In this document: piece by piece, positions 11,185 through 22,680 of the stretch
How the letters are laid out: the number at the start of each line of letters is the position of its first letter
Position numbering within the stretch: the first letter of the stretch is position 1
Source of the DNA: Anastatus disparis
Lineage: Eukaryota > Arthropoda > Insecta > Hymenoptera > Eupelmidae
Assembly (NCBI GenBank): GCA_017163975.1
Contig: JAFFSR010000004.1
Span: 9,300,001-9,364,000 of the forward strand
Direction: 5' to 3'
Length of the DNA: 64,000 nt
Position numbers and translations under genes: made by a program
Notes under the pieces: generated by a model
Databases searched by the model: none
What the model was told of the DNA's origin: nothing
The model's input: the letters and a program-made list of their open reading frames with translations, nothing else

Positions 11185-12069
11185 TCAAAATGGCCTGTAG
11201 TGGCAAGTAGGTGTAGCAAACAGCTGTGAGCCGTTGAACGTAAGCGGAGCAGGCTGCGTAGCAGACTGACTAGCACAGTTAGAAGCAACAGATGGTGTTT
11301 CGATGATAATAGAGGAATCTTCATCGTCCAGCGAGGAAGTATTACTGATGTTATCTTTGTTATCATCTTTTTCAATCGCCGTATTGCCGTTTGAAAGTTG
11401 AGAGCTCAGTGCGATTTGTGTTTGTTTACCTTTTTCTTGCTTGAGTTTGGGACACTGTCTCGTAGTATGTCCCTCAGCGCCACATTCAAAACATTTCATC
11501 TTATCCGTGTTCACGTAAATATGATACGTTGTAGAGTCGTAGTTAAGCGAAAAATCGCCATCGAGTTTCTCAATATCATCTGGGTGTACAAATATTTGAC
11601 GTCTAAAACTTTCGATGTGTGCGAAAGCGCTGCCCGCACTGATGCGCAATGGAGTAATCGCAGATCTTAATTGAATTCCCTTTTCTTTCAGCTTACCTTC
11701 AATGACATTATCTGGTATAAAGGGCATAACATTTGATAAAATAACGCGTTTTAAACGTGCGATGTATGGGCGCATAGTTAGTTCAGATGATCCAACGGTT
11801 ATGACGTTATTTCCTTCGGTGGTGAGCTGTTCAACCAGATCAATATTAAAAACAAAGAAACAGAAACGATTCATTGTGATACGGGAGGCTGAATGTATGT
11901 CCGTGGGTTTGATTTTAGTACAAATGGCTTTAAGATATTCTTCATTTGTCTTTCCTTCGACCATATCAATGACGATGCCTTGTTCTTTCTTGGGAAGTTT
12001 CTTCGTGGCTGCCGCTACGGAATAGCCGGTTAAGCCTTTAGGAGTGTTAACAGTAGGAGGTGAAGTCAT
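11185..12069 (-). CDS. LINE ORF1 (gag-like, CCHC zinc knuckle), 294 aa, C-terminus cut off
   Basis: ORF1-type nucleic-acid-binding protein of a non-LTR retrotransposon. It starts at an ATG (12067-12069) with a low-complexity N-terminus. A globular region at about residues 45-190 precedes a single CCHC knuckle at about 195-208 (CFECGAEGHTTRQC, C-x2-C-x4-H-x4-C), then a Ser/Thr/Asp-rich tail. The last four or five residues come from the adjoining terminal repeat of L1, so the natural end is missing and no ORF2 (endonuclease/RT) follows. The frame is intact. Assignment rests on the knuckle plus context; the LINE clade is uncertain. Confidence 0.65.
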   Translation of the reverse strand: MTSPPTVNTPKGLTGYSVAAATKKLPKKEQGIVIDMVEGKTNEEYLKAICTKIKPTDIHSASRITMNRFCFFVFNIDLVEQLTTEGNNVITVGSSELTMRPYIARLKRVILSNVMPFIPDNVIEGKLKEKGIQLRSAITPLRISAGSAFAHIESFRRQIFVHPDDIEKLDGDFSLNYDSTTYHIYVNTDKMKCFECGAEGHTTRQCPKLKQEKGKQTQIALSSQLSNGNTAIEKDDNKDNISNTSSLDDEDSSIIIETPSVASNCASQSATQPAPLTFNGSQLFATPTCHYRPF

Positions 12070-12243
12070 GGTTGTAGTTTTGTAACTTTATCTTCAAATG
12101 CCTCAATACAGAGGATAAACACGCGAAACACGCGAGAGCACCACGCTGCGCCACGATGAACGTTGGCGCAGCGAGAGAAAAGGTAATCTATACGCGCACA
12201 GAGCACACACGTCTACCTCGTTCGGCGGCTAGGCGAACACTGA
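11201..12243 (-). mobile_element. 5' end of a LINE captured inside L1
   Basis: A GC-richer 5' leader of about 174 bp starts at 12243 with TCAGTGTTCGCC, resembling an arthropod initiator and typical of LINEs with internal promoters. ORF1 follows. The 3' part is absent: the sequence changes to L1 terminal repeat at about 11201. Usually LINE copies lose the 5' end, so this is the unusual polarity. Confidence 0.6.
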
Positions 12244-13291
12244 AATACAAGTTTATTATGGTAGTGCGCACAAATCATACATTACAATAAGTCCATATAA
12301 TGGCCAACTTATGGTGAAATTTGACAGTGTAATTACACCGTACAAATATGGCCATATGTTGGTGGACACGCCATAATTTATGCTAAACTTTCTACCAGGG
12401 ATGTTTCAAGTTTAATAAAGATAATATTTTTTTCGTTATCAACTAAAATAACAGATTAATTTATTTTCAGTCTCAGATTGCCTAAATGTGCATATTTTTG
12501 TAAATTATTGTTACGTTCTTGTGTTATGTAATCACTGTCTTTATTTTTTAATTTGAACAGTTAATACCGTAAAGAACGGGATTCTTATCAGGGCATGATT
12601 TCTTTTATATAATCAGAAATTACATCTTCTACGGTAACACTAACAAATATAAACTACAGAGCTGTCCCGCACAGCATGAAATGTTTTGAAATATTTCGAA
12701 AATATTTCAAACGTTTTATACTGTGTGGGGCTCACCTGCTTGCTTGTTCTCCAACACAAGCTCGGCTCGCTAATGTATCTTTAAAATAGTAAAATATTTT
12801 AGAAATATGACATTACTATTTCAATGTTAATTACTTTTCAATCATGTTGTAGCACAACATGAAATATTTTTACTGGCTATAGGCGCATTATTTGGCGATA
12901 TTTTGGTGGTGCTCGACAAAACATCGCACTGAACAATATAAACAATCTCAGTAAGAAGCTCTTAGAATCCATCGACATGATTTTGAAGTTATTTAAAAAA
13001 AAATCATACAAAGAATTGTCTCGAATACGTTAGAAAAATGATAGTTGAGGTCATTTTTAGTCACTATATGCATTTTTGAGGTTAATCTCATATTTTTCGG
13101 CCAAAAATTGTACTGAATAAGATTAAAAATCAGTACCAAGAAAGTTATTGGTCGGTGAATAAATTTTTAAGGTTACTTTGAAGATGACGTGGTGAAATTA
13201 TAGTTTAAGATGGTAATAAAAAGATTACAGGAGTCCTTTTGGTCGAAAAACGATTTTTTTAAAGCTTATTCTCGTATTTTATGGATACATA
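12244..13291. other. Interior of L1, mostly unassigned
   Basis: Includes a lone MITE end (about 12300-12399, ending in 'tttctaccaggg') and a 60-bp palindrome at about 12667-12731 ('cccgcacagcatgaaatgtt' and its complement). Otherwise A/T-rich without coding frames. Confidence 0.5.
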
Positions 13292-13573
13292 CACTGAAAA
13301 GTAAATCGAACTGTTACTGTTCTCTACAGTACAGTATGTGTCATTTTTAGAATACAGTCAGTCCACGCTTCAAAAACGAACTAGTAGTCTCTAGAGACGA
13401 CTCATTACTCTCTGAGCGTAGACTTCTCTTCGTAGAAAGAAGCGTCACAGAGAACACTCATTAGTCTCTAGAAAACACTGCCTACTCGTTCGTAATACAA
13501 TGAATGTTCGCTAGCGACACTAACGCCACTCGTCGCCGTAGAGTACAATCAGTATTCTAACCCCTTTTCAGTG
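13292..13573. mobile_element. TA-flanked MITE with CACTGAAAAG termini
   Basis: CACTGAAAAG at the left and CTTTTCAGTG at the right, with TA at 13290-13291 and 13574-13575. The interior has repeated 'tagtctctaga'-type motifs. Non-coding; lies within L1. Confidence 0.7.
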
Positions 13574-14618
13574 TATGATATAAATCTGACTGAATATCGA
13601 TATTTAGGAGATTTTTTTGGTCGCTGAACGTGTATTTGGTGTTATTTTCATGATCAGAATGCAATAGAGCCTTTAAAATGCTATAAATCCACAAAATTTT
13701 AAGTTTTTTGATATTTTAGGTACTTTCCATCATTCCTACAAAAATCTGCAGAAAATATGAATGATGGATTTTATGAAAAGTAACATTTCTAAAAGTTAAA
13801 GATAAGTATGCATTCATACCGTTAATATACAGGTCATTTTGAAATTTTCAAATTTATCTTTAGGTTATGTTTGAGACTCGTAAGGTTTTATATAGTCACT
13901 AAATATATGCGTTTTATCGTCTTCTTTTACCTCGATTTCGAATTTTGAAGATCCATTAATAATTCACCTAATTATAGCATAAAAACCGAAAAACACGTTT
14001 TTTGAGGTTATGAAGCCAATTTTGACCATAGGGATCTGAAACTTTCAGGATTTTAGTTTTTTAACAAGACAAAAAAAATAAGCAAAGTTTTAGGGAAATC
14101 CGAGTTAAGGCCATTTTTACATGCTTATTCGGCTATATTCTTTAAAAAAAAAAAAAATTTTTTTATGTATTTTTGGGTCTAGTTTTTAGTGTAAATTTCG
14201 AACTTTTAAATATTTTTATTACAGGCACTATTTAATGCAATGTACTTCCTTGAAAAATTAATTTGCCTAAATATTCATATTTTTTTATCGAAATGAGACA
14301 TTTTTTTCTTTAAAGTTTTTTTGTACCTTTAGCAAAAAATGAAATATTCACAACTATATAAAAAGGCTGGTTTTTTAGAAAAAAATTACTTAACTCTTGA
14401 AAAAATCATCCTAAAGACAAAACTTTAAGATTTATCTTTTGTAAAACATTTAATTTTAAGTTTTTTTATACCATACCTAGCTTATCTTAAAGATTTTTGC
14501 ATTAACTTTAATTTCCAACAAGATTTTTTAAGCTAACTACAGTTACGCCAAAGATATTGAAATTTTAGTCTTTCGTGATATTTTCCCAAGTGGACCAAAA
14601 TTTATGAGCGGCAGTGTA

Positions 14619-15545
14619 ATAAAAAAGAGACGAAGTATTATTACCAACTGATAAAAAAAATATGCAGCTTCTGCACGGAGAAAGTTTTGCCTCAATAAAG
14701 ATGATGCGCGTCGCACTAAAAAAAGTGATGCCGTTTGCACCGTGAATCACGAATAATGCTTCGCATTTCATAATTCATGCATCACTTTTTGTAGTGCATA
14801 AGCGCCGAAACACAATGCGCGAGGAGGCTGCGCACTGTATTTCGTCGCCTACGGTGGCGCCGCATCGAAAAACTTGATGCATGTTCGATATTTATCGTGC
14901 ATGCGAGCCACTTTCTGGAGCATTTTAAAAACGCACTATCTTTTATGATGTGAAACTTTCTCGGTGTGGACGTTGTATAAATTTCATTTTTTAAAAGACA
15001 TTTGCAACGTTTTGCACATGGAATTCGACTTAGAGTTTGTTGTTATTTTGTATTCCTAAAAGTCAAGAAAAAAATTGTTACTGGAAATTGAATTTTTCTT
15101 TCGTGGTTTTTAAAAACAAAAGAACTCTCTTATTTAAGATAATGTAATGGGCACTATGATTTATGAGTAGTTACCAAGATTACAGTTATCTTAATTTTTA
15201 TTTTTATTCAAAAATTTTCTAAAATATCACTTTATAATGCTTTTTATTAGTTAAAGCAGAAGAAAATAATATAAAGATATTTTTCAGACTTTTGGATTAG
15301 TAATCGAGAATTTGTACATCTCTTTAAAAGTTAGTTGAATTTCATATGCAAAAATGATACCAATTAAAAAAATTATTTAGCTAAAATGTGATTGCATACG
15401 TTACCTTCAAGTATAATATTAATGCAAAGGAAATAAAGCTTTATTTTTATTATTTATAAACAATCAAAATTCTTTTGTTTATTTGATATTATTTTATTTA
15501 ACTTGTAAACATCAATAAATTGTAAAAATAATATATCAGTTTTAT
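14619..15545. other. Region downstream of the MATH-BTB gene, no further gene
   Basis: Contains a GC-rich patch near 14805-14905 with several short inverted motifs, then A/T-rich sequence. On the minus strand AATAAA signals overlap the MATH-BTB stop codon (about 15538-15545) and recur near 15490. Confidence 0.5.
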
Positions 15546-16757
15546 TCATATTAAGCATATTTCTCCTTCATATCTAGCCGAAATTTGAAAGATTTTTGCT
15601 ACCAATTTTGGATGTGAAACTTTGAATTTTTTAAATTCATAAGTGTTAATGAAATCAGAAATTCGATAAGCTATAAATTTCATGATTTTTAATATTATAT
15701 TTTTAGCTTTAAAACTCTTCATGTAAGTAAGAATACCAATAGCAGTATCGACATTAAGATTTTCAAAAATATACTTTTCACAAAACCTTTTGAGTCTCGT
15801 AATCTTATATTTATGAGAAACATCATATATATCTTTAGACCAATTGATGAAACAGGAGGTACAATTCTTTAAAATTTGTTCTTCCAAAATTGGTATTTTT
15901 TCCGAATTTGTGTATATATATTTTAACACTTCTTCCATCACATCTACTTTGATATCGTTCATAGGCAATTCCACAAATTGACCACTTTTGATTTTGCTTT
16001 CATGACTAATAATTGAGTTTCCTAAAAGTGTACTATGAGCAGCTAATAATATAGCATGTGCTGGAAGTCTATCTTCACCCATAACTAACATGACATCAGC
16101 GAATCTTGATTTATTTCTAAACCGTTCAAAATGTTTTGTTAACGGGTTATTTGAGAAATTATAATTTCCAATATCGTCATGTTGAATATTATCTACAACA
16201 TCTATTTCTATATTCATTTCAATTATGATAGTTAATGTATCATCAAGCGTTAAATTCTTTTCTGGATCAAAAACATCTTCTCTTTTTACTACATTACCTA
16301 CACCAAAACCGCAAGTATCATTTTCATAAAAATGACGTTCCAAATAGTATACATATTCTATAGGAATTTCACAAAATTTATTCATCAACATTATGGTTAA
16401 CTGTATATAAGTTGTAACATGATTTCCGTACGGAAATAGGTACACACCCATCGTATCTGGATCATCATATTGACTTGGATATAACCTTACATAGTAACGG
16501 AGTTCTGGATACGAAGCTAACGAGAATATTGGTGACCATATGAAATGTCCCTTTTCCATCATTCGAAAAATAGTAATATTTTTAAGTGTCCACATAAAAC
16601 TAATATCTTCCATCCTAATTGATGTAGAACTAGAAAAATCCACTGCAGGAAAATCAGCTCTTTCAGCCCTATTTATATCACATATTAATATTACAAAAAA
16701 AATATAAGCTATTTTATTCAATATTACATGCTTAAGATTATATTTTTTGTTCATCAT
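15546..16757 (-). CDS. MATH-BTB (SPOP/TDPOZ-like) protein with predicted signal peptide, 403 aa
   Basis: Proteins of this family are usually substrate adaptors of Cullin-3 ubiquitin ligases. I start it at the ATG at 16757; the frame is open further upstream but only with a GTG. Residues 1-30 are basic and then hydrophobic (IAYIFFVILIC at about 18-28), a plausible signal peptide or anchor. A MATH domain spans about 50-185 (motif FMWTLKN near 54). A BTB/POZ domain spans about 217-320, with FADVMLVMG, the LPAHAILLAAHS turn and VDVMEEVLKYIYT. A BACK-like helical tail follows to the end. It is one exon, with AATAAA at the stop. Similar proteins are cytosolic or nuclear, so the N-terminus is odd. 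No introns suggests a retrocopy or a fast-evolving single-exon paralog. Confidence 0.85.
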   Translation of the reverse strand: MMNKKYNLKHVILNKIAYIFFVILICDINRAERADFPAVDFSSSTSIRMEDISFMWTLKNITIFRMMEKGHFIWSPIFSLASYPELRYYVRLYPSQYDDPDTMGVYLFPYGNHVTTYIQLTIMLMNKFCEIPIEYVYYLERHFYENDTCGFGVGNVVKREDVFDPEKNLTLDDTLTIIIEMNIEIDVVDNIQHDDIGNYNFSNNPLTKHFERFRNKSRFADVMLVMGEDRLPAHAILLAAHSTLLGNSIISHESKIKSGQFVELPMNDIKVDVMEEVLKYIYTNSEKIPILEEQILKNCTSCFINWSKDIYDVSHKYKITRLKRFCEKYIFENLNVDTAIGILTYMKSFKAKNIILKIMKFIAYRISDFINTYEFKKFKVSHPKLVAKIFQISARYEGEICLI

Positions 16758-17317
16758 GTTTATGCAAATAATCACGGATGCAACGCCAATGAAATAACTA
16801 GTCACTGTTCGTCTACACGCTTCATTGCTACCTTAGATACTAACAATAAATTTTGTTATCGCTTCTACTCAATAATTGAAATCGTGAGTTATTACTTTTC
16901 TTTCTTTTATTTTACCACTTTATTAGCTATTCTGCTCTTTTATTGTAATTCTCTTGGTAAACATAAAATTAATTGTCAATAAGTAATTTTGATAAACAGA
17001 TAAGCGTCCTGCAAAAAATTCATTGGTTCTTAAATATTTTTTAATAAAGAAATACATCAGTTTTTGCTTTCTCATAGAGAAAACTTTGTATCGGCATAAA
17101 TAGTATATTTTTCTACGAGGGCAGAAATTAGATCTTTCTGCCGTGCGTAGAATTGTCTCTTGAGGCGAAGCCGAGAGAGACAAACGCACGGCAGGTTGAT
17201 CTAATTTATGTCTGAGTGGATAATACTACTTTTCTTCATAGCTGGCCGAAAATTCGTCACGCTAATTAATAATAAATCTAAAAAAATGCCATGCGTGTGG
17301 ATATACCAGTTGACGAC

Positions 17318-17482
17318 CAGGGTTGGTTTCTGAAAGGCTCTACGCTCACAGTTCATGACTGTAAGCTTGAAAATAGTAGGTTGTAGTAGTTAACAAATAA
17401 GTCGTCGCAGCGCTATAAACACTAAATCTCTACACTGACAGTCATGAACTGTGAGCGTAGAGCCTTTCAGAAACCAACCCTG
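17318..17482. mobile_element. hAT-type MITE with 8-bp duplication
   Basis: CAGGGTTGGTTTCTGAAAGG at the left and its exact complement at the right, with arms of about 45 bp. The 8-bp direct repeat TTGACGAC stands at 17310-17317 and 17483-17490. Terminal CAGGG and an 8-bp duplication are diagnostic of the hAT superfamily. Non-coding. Confidence 0.9.
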
Positions 17483-17585
17483 TTGACGACAGCGCACGGC
17501 CATGAATTTTCTTTCTGATTTGCTTACGCGCCATCTGCGGGCCAGCTCCGAACAAAATTCAAAGGCGCGCGTCGCGCCTCTATTC

Positions 17586-18200
17586 AAAGACACTTTAAAA
17601 ATCACGAATGATAAATCTAAGGGTTTACCGAAAATACAAATGATAAATCTAAATGTATATTAATGATGAATCTAAAAAAAAATACAAATGATGAATCTAA
17701 ATGATGAATCTAAAAAATAATACGAATTATGAACCTAAAAATAAATACGAATTATGATTCTAAAAATAAATACGAATTATGAATCTAAAAATAAATACAA
17801 ATGATAAATCTAAAAAAAATAAAAATGATAAATATAAAAATTTATCAAAAAATATGAATAATAAATCTAAAAAATTAAACACTAAAAATTATGGTCAGTT
17901 GCAAAATGACACATTATACGCAAAAAATTTAACCTATGAAATACTATTAAAAAAACGAATGATAAATCTAAATATTCATCAAAATTATGAATTGTAAACA
18001 AAAATTATTAAATGCAATTAAAAACAATTGCAAATGATAAATCAAAATAATACGAATCATGAATTAAAACGCAATTGCAAATGATAAATCTAAAAAAATA
18101 CGAATTATGAATCAAAAAACAAATACAAATGATAAATCTAAAAAAAAAATAAAAATGCTGCATATAAAAATTTATTAAAAAATGTAAATAATAAATCGAA
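17586..18200. repeat. Degenerate tandem repeat (unit about 25 bp)
   Basis: Imperfect copies of 'aatgataaatctaaaaataa' and 'aattatgaatctaaaa' make up this stretch. The Asn/Lys-rich reading frame at 17779-17997 is a by-product of the array and not a gene. Confidence 0.8.
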
Positions 18201-18608
18201 AAACTAACACTATTTAAACATTCTTGTCAATATTTTATACGTAATGTATATAACGATGTATTACGTATAAAAATTAACACATACACACACACATACAACA
18301 CAGCATCAACATAAAAAACCGACAAGAAAAGTATTAAAAAGATTCATATGCATATATAAATACATTGCGTGTATTTACATTTTAGAATTCATGTTTAAAA
18401 ACTTCGAGTAAGGTTATAGTAACAGCAACAGCTGTTGCTATTAGCCTAGACGACACCAGCGTCTGGCGGCCATTGAAAGTTTTCTGCATTGGGTCGTCAG
18501 TGCTGCGTTAGTTACGATAGATGTCGTCTCACCCAGCAGAAATTCTGAGTTTCTTTGCCTGTTGATCTAGCAGAAACACGAATTTTCGGCTAAGATATGA
18601 AGAAAAAA

Positions 18609-19830
18609 TTTTTTTCTATTTTTTCATTTATTTGTACATATTTGGACTCAGGGAGTCGAAAAAAGTGGTTTCCAGAAAATGTCTGTATGCATGTGTGTGT
18701 TGGTTACGCCAATTTTATCTCGAGAACCACTCGATGGATTTGCTTACAATTTTGTATACAATTAAGTTTTTTGTCCAACTGGGGGGAAAGCTATTGAAAA
18801 TTGGTTTTCTTATCGTAGTTTTTTTAGAGCCATTTAAAATAAAAATTTTTCATTTTTTTTTGTATTTTACGTAAACTATTCGATGGTTTTGCTCCAAAAT
18901 TTGCATGCAAGTTATTTGCCAGGGTCTGAAGAAAAAAAGCTTTGCAAACTAATTTTCTTAGCGCAGTTTTAATTTTAGAGCATTTTGAAAATTTTGAAAA
19001 AAATTTATTTCATTCTTCTTTTTTATAATTTTCATTCATCTTCTATTTTACGTAAACCATACGATAAATTTTCTCCAAAATTTGTATACAATCAATTCAC
19101 TATTGTCTGAAGAAAAAAAGCGTTTGAAAACTAATTTTCTTAGCGTTGTTACAATTTTAGAGAATTTTAAAGATTTTAATAATAATATCGATTCTTCTTT
19201 TTTTAATTTTTTTTATTTTACGTAAAGTACTTGATATATTTATTCTAAAATTTGCAGGGAAATTATTTGCGACTGCCAAAAGAAAGGAAATTTTTTAAAA
19301 CTGATTTTCCTTGCGTATTTTCAATTTTTGAGCATTTTGAAAATTTTGAAAATGAAATTTCGAAAAGAAAATTGCCAAAAAAAACATGTTTTACAAACTG
19401 ATTTCTATTTTTTTCTATTTTACGTAAACTACTCTATTGCTCTAAAATTTGAATACAAGTTATTTGCTACTGCTTTATAAAACAAGCTTTTGAAAAATAA
19501 TTTTCTTAGTGTAGCTCTTTGATCACTTCTTCTGATTTCTGATTTAACGTTCTCACTAACTCTTTTCTTACTTCCACACTTCCTCTCTGCCCTTCTATCT
19601 CAGATTGATCCTCATTTTTACCCTATTTCCATCCATCCCTGTCCCTCTCTTCCAAATTCCTAATCACTTTCTCACACTCACTAATTTTTCTTGAATAGAA
19701 ATTATGTTTTTTATATTGAAATTACATTTAAAAAAATATCAAATTACTCTAACTCAATGAGCTCTATGAGAAAGCATTGCGTCAAAACACTTGGCAGCGT
19801 TTTTTTTCATATACGTCTATATTCGTAATT
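18609..19830 (+). repeat. Interspersed repeat R, copy 1, with internal tandem units
   Basis: It begins 'tttctattttttcatttatt' and 'tttggactcagggagtcg', then carries four to five imperfect units of about 165-205 bp, each with 'tttacgtaaact', 'gatggatttgctccaaaatt' and 'ttttcttagcgtagtttt' (units near 18869, 19054, 19219 and 19423). It ends with 'gagctctatgagaaagcatt'. An inverted copy lies at 49735-50480 and a partial one at 51015-51332. No coding frame. Confidence 0.75.
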
Positions 19831-21668
19831 CCAATAGTAAGCGCTCAGTGCATTATTCGCGTTGCTTGATAAAAGACTACAGAGGCGCATTCTGCCTCTC
19901 TTGCTCTCATATGATTGCTTACAAGTGAAAGTGAACATGTACAGACGTTGAAGCATGTAGAACATTTTTAAATTTTACAACTTTATCGGATGATTTCGTT
20001 GTTTTCGTCATTCTCAATTCGTAGCCTTTCATTGTATAATGCAATCGACCATCTAAATACTTACTTTAGAAGTATATATGAGTTTGATGACATAATAGTA
20101 AAGAAATAAAACTCAAAATATATTTGTTATTAAAATATATTATTTAATATGATATAGCAGTCGTGCCTTAAATGCAAAAGCGTAAGCAATTTGCATAAAA
20201 TAAACCTATAAAGGGGGTTGGCGCGCAAAAAAAATTTTAATTATGATTTTTCGTAACGTATATAGTTTAGTATTCTTCCGTTAATTTTATCGAAAATGAT
20301 AATGATTATTTTTCGTGTAGGTAATAATACTAGCAAAGTAAAATTTATTTTATTTTTTATATACATAATTTTTATTTAATCCTACAATATAATATACAAG
20401 ACAAATCAGTCGTATATCTTTTCATGAATGCATACAAAAAAAATGAGTGATACAAAGTTTATCAAAATTTGGTACAAAATTGTCTTCTATACATAATACC
20501 TAAACACACTGGTATCACCCAAAGACCACCGCCATTGGATTCACTTCATCAATTATACGCTCTTGATACTACTGAATTATCGAGTTGTTCGAATTACAAC
20601 GAGGTAAGTGCGGTACAATGTTAAACCATTCGTTATGTACGTTACATATGACAGATGTGTAGGGATGATATTTGAGAAAATGAAAATTTGGAATTTATAA
20701 ATTTAAAAAACTTTCTGTGACTAATTTGAAACTATATTAATTTTTGAAATTGATATCTTTGATTGTATATTCAAATATAAGAATTGTAATAAAGTACCTA
20801 TGAATTTGAATTATTTAATATATAAAGAAATTTTATTGAGCAAGAATTTATTACGTACATTTATTTTAGTAAATGCTTATTGATTTTGAAGAATTTTAGT
20901 ACTCTAAAATAAAATTATATTTATTAAGCTAACAAAAAATAATAGCTAGTTATGTAGTCTTCAATTAATAACTATACGACATTATAAAGTAAAAGTTCAT
21001 TTGATGCAATTTATTTAAAGTTTATTTTATACCATTACACTTGAAGGAAGGAAACCTTTATTTTAATAATCTAAATCGATTCGAAGTTAATTTATATCTA
21101 CAGTGTAAGCTTCTGGATCTTTTTCATGTAGACATGTTTTATTTTATACCATTGTATATTCTAAATAAAAATTTTATTCTTAACTTATTGAATTAATAGA
21201 AATTATATTTTTATTTCCTGTATTTAAAATAAAATAATTAATTTGAAAATTTAAATTTTAACTTTTAAATCTTGAATATATTTCTAAAACATAATTTTAA
21301 TTTTAATTTTTTTTTAATTCTAAGGGTATGTATCACGCCTTTTTACTGATCGAAAATTGTAATTTTATAAAATTACAATTTTTGAAAAAACTATACATCA
21401 GAATGAGTTTTCCTTTTATAGATCACTTGATTTAATTTCAATGAAGGGCGGAAACTCCAAAAATTAGCGGAAAAAAGCGGAAATCCAAGATAATCAGAAA
21501 AACAATTTTCCCAGTTCAAAAAAATCAAATTTCTCAAAAATCGTGTTTTGTAAGGAAATTTCCTATTCAAGATCATTTTATTTTTAAACAATGAAGGGCG
21601 GAAACTTGGTTCGATAAATGATATCTAAAAAAAGCAAAATAACATTTTTCTAAAAAGATGTGCTCAGC
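19831..21668. other. AT-rich stretch, no gene recognised
   Basis: At about 20212 'gggggttggcgcgc' resembles the Helitron-type end at 35530. Otherwise no element ends or supported frames. Confidence 0.4.
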
Positions 21669-22009
21669 TGTAAGAATATAATGGCCATGCTAGAAGCCAT
21701 TGTGGGCACATAGACATAGAGCGTATATGTTGTAAGTACATAGACATAGAATATGTACGTAAGCACCACGCACAACCTGCAGTTCGCAAGCGAGCGACTA
21801 AAAGAGAAATTTATGTGTTACGCGAAGCACAGATGATCATTCATTGCGTTCTCAACTCCTGCAGAGTTAAGTATTCCTTCTTCGCTTCTCAGGTACTTGT
21901 AACGACGACTTTGGTAGTAATTAAGTCTTTGTAAATCTATTTTCAGTCTTTCACCTTTACTTCATCTCCTGAACCTACCTAAAGCTTCTCCGTAGTCCAA
22001 GGAACTGCA
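21669..22009 (+). repeat. LTR of a BEL/Pao-like retrotransposon
   Basis: Starts TGTAAGAATATAATGG and ends GGAACTGCA. It is followed at 22011 by TGGTGACTCCGAC, which resembles a BEL/Pao primer-binding site. A diverged 3' fragment of the same LTR lies at 44827-44887. No coding part of the element is visible. Confidence 0.6.
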
Positions 22010-22200
22010 GTGGTGACTCCGACAACCGTTTGGGAAGCCGAAGGCAGCGCAGTGCAGCTAGCAGCAAGAGTTCGGAGTAAAAGCCGAGGAAGGCCAGGAC
22101 GGCGTCGCGAGAAAAGGCGGACATTTTGTCAACGCGAGGATTTCATCAACAGGTTAGATTTAAGATTTTTTGCGTCACGCTGTTGGAACACTTGACGTTT
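22010..22200 (+). mobile_element. Leader fragment of the BEL-like element
   Basis: Contains the putative primer-binding site (22011-22024) and a short GC-richer leader with an arginine-rich frame. Sequence then becomes A/T-rich and no gag or pol follows, so the element is truncated. Confidence 0.45.
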
Positions 22201-22277
22201 GAAGAAAAATTTTCTTTTATAAAGTAAATAATTTATCGTTTACATGTAACTAAAGTATATTTTTTCTTCTTTCTAGT

Positions 22278-22470
22278 GAGATACTCTGTGCGGGAGAGTA
22301 ATTACTAACATTGTATATCTTTCTTCTATATTATAAAAGATTTTCGCCGCTGCCGCTGCCGCTGTCAGTCTCTCAAAATCCTCCCTTAACTCCTCCTTTT
22401 TACTGATACTAGAAGTTGTTTAGCGCGATAAATCGCGCGTGGATTTTTTGTTATAGAAAAATAAATATTA
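22278..22470 (+). repeat. Possible Helitron-type non-autonomous fragment
   Basis: 'gccgctgccgctgccgctgt' (related stretch at 27465-27495) leads to a hairpin GCGCGAT-AA-ATCGCGC at 22432-22447 and 'gtggattttttg'. This recalls the Helitron-like end at 57068-57095, but the CTAG terminus is missing. Confidence 0.3.
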
Positions 22471-22680
22471 CAATATAACGAAATAATTAATTGAATAATT
22501 AATCAAAAGATTTTTATTAGTCTTGAAATAAAACTATTATATAGAGGCTATTAAAATTACGTTCTTACTGCCATATTCCGTGTGCTAAGTCTTTTGTAAA
22601 CTTGTTGACGAGAATGCTGATTGGTCATTTTTTAATCACGAACACCAATCAGCGACTTCGTCTTAAAATATAGAAAGAGC

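Larger units (their letters stand above)
8898..14616. mobile_element. Composite DNA element L1 with very long terminal inverted repeats, TA duplication
   Basis: The ends read CACTGCCGATCACGAATTTT and, at the other end, the complement of CACTGCCGCTCATAAATTTT. TA stands at 8896-8897 and 14617-14618. The inverted repeats run about 640-780 bp: left 8898-9210 plus 10840-11200 (split by a nested insertion), right 13838-14616. The interior holds the 5' end of a LINE, a decayed MITE end and a TA-flanked MITE. No transposase was seen. The CACTGCCG start and TA target suggest a non-autonomous Tc1/mariner-type element. Confidence 0.75.
17098..18608 (+). mobile_element. Hairpin-bearing element U2, enclosing an hAT MITE and a satellite
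   Basis: Hairpin at 17098-17233: arms around 'gggcagaaattagatc', 'ctgccgtgcg' and complements, centre 'ttgaggcgaagccgag', outer terminus 'aatagtatattttt'. A terminal repeat at 17229-17259 ('ttcttcatagctggccgaaa') is matched in reverse at 18577-18608 ('acgaattttcggctaagata' then 'tgaagaaaaaa'). The body holds a 165-bp hAT-type MITE and a degenerate satellite. Confidence 0.7.

Noticed and set aside
16758..16805. Extra 16 residues upstream of the MATH-BTB ATG
   Set aside because: This extension starts at a GTG codon; the first ATG in frame is at 16757, followed directly by a plausible signal peptide.
17779..17997. Asn/Lys-rich 72-residue frame
   Set aside because: Composed of the 25-bp degenerate tandem repeat; no independent evidence of coding.
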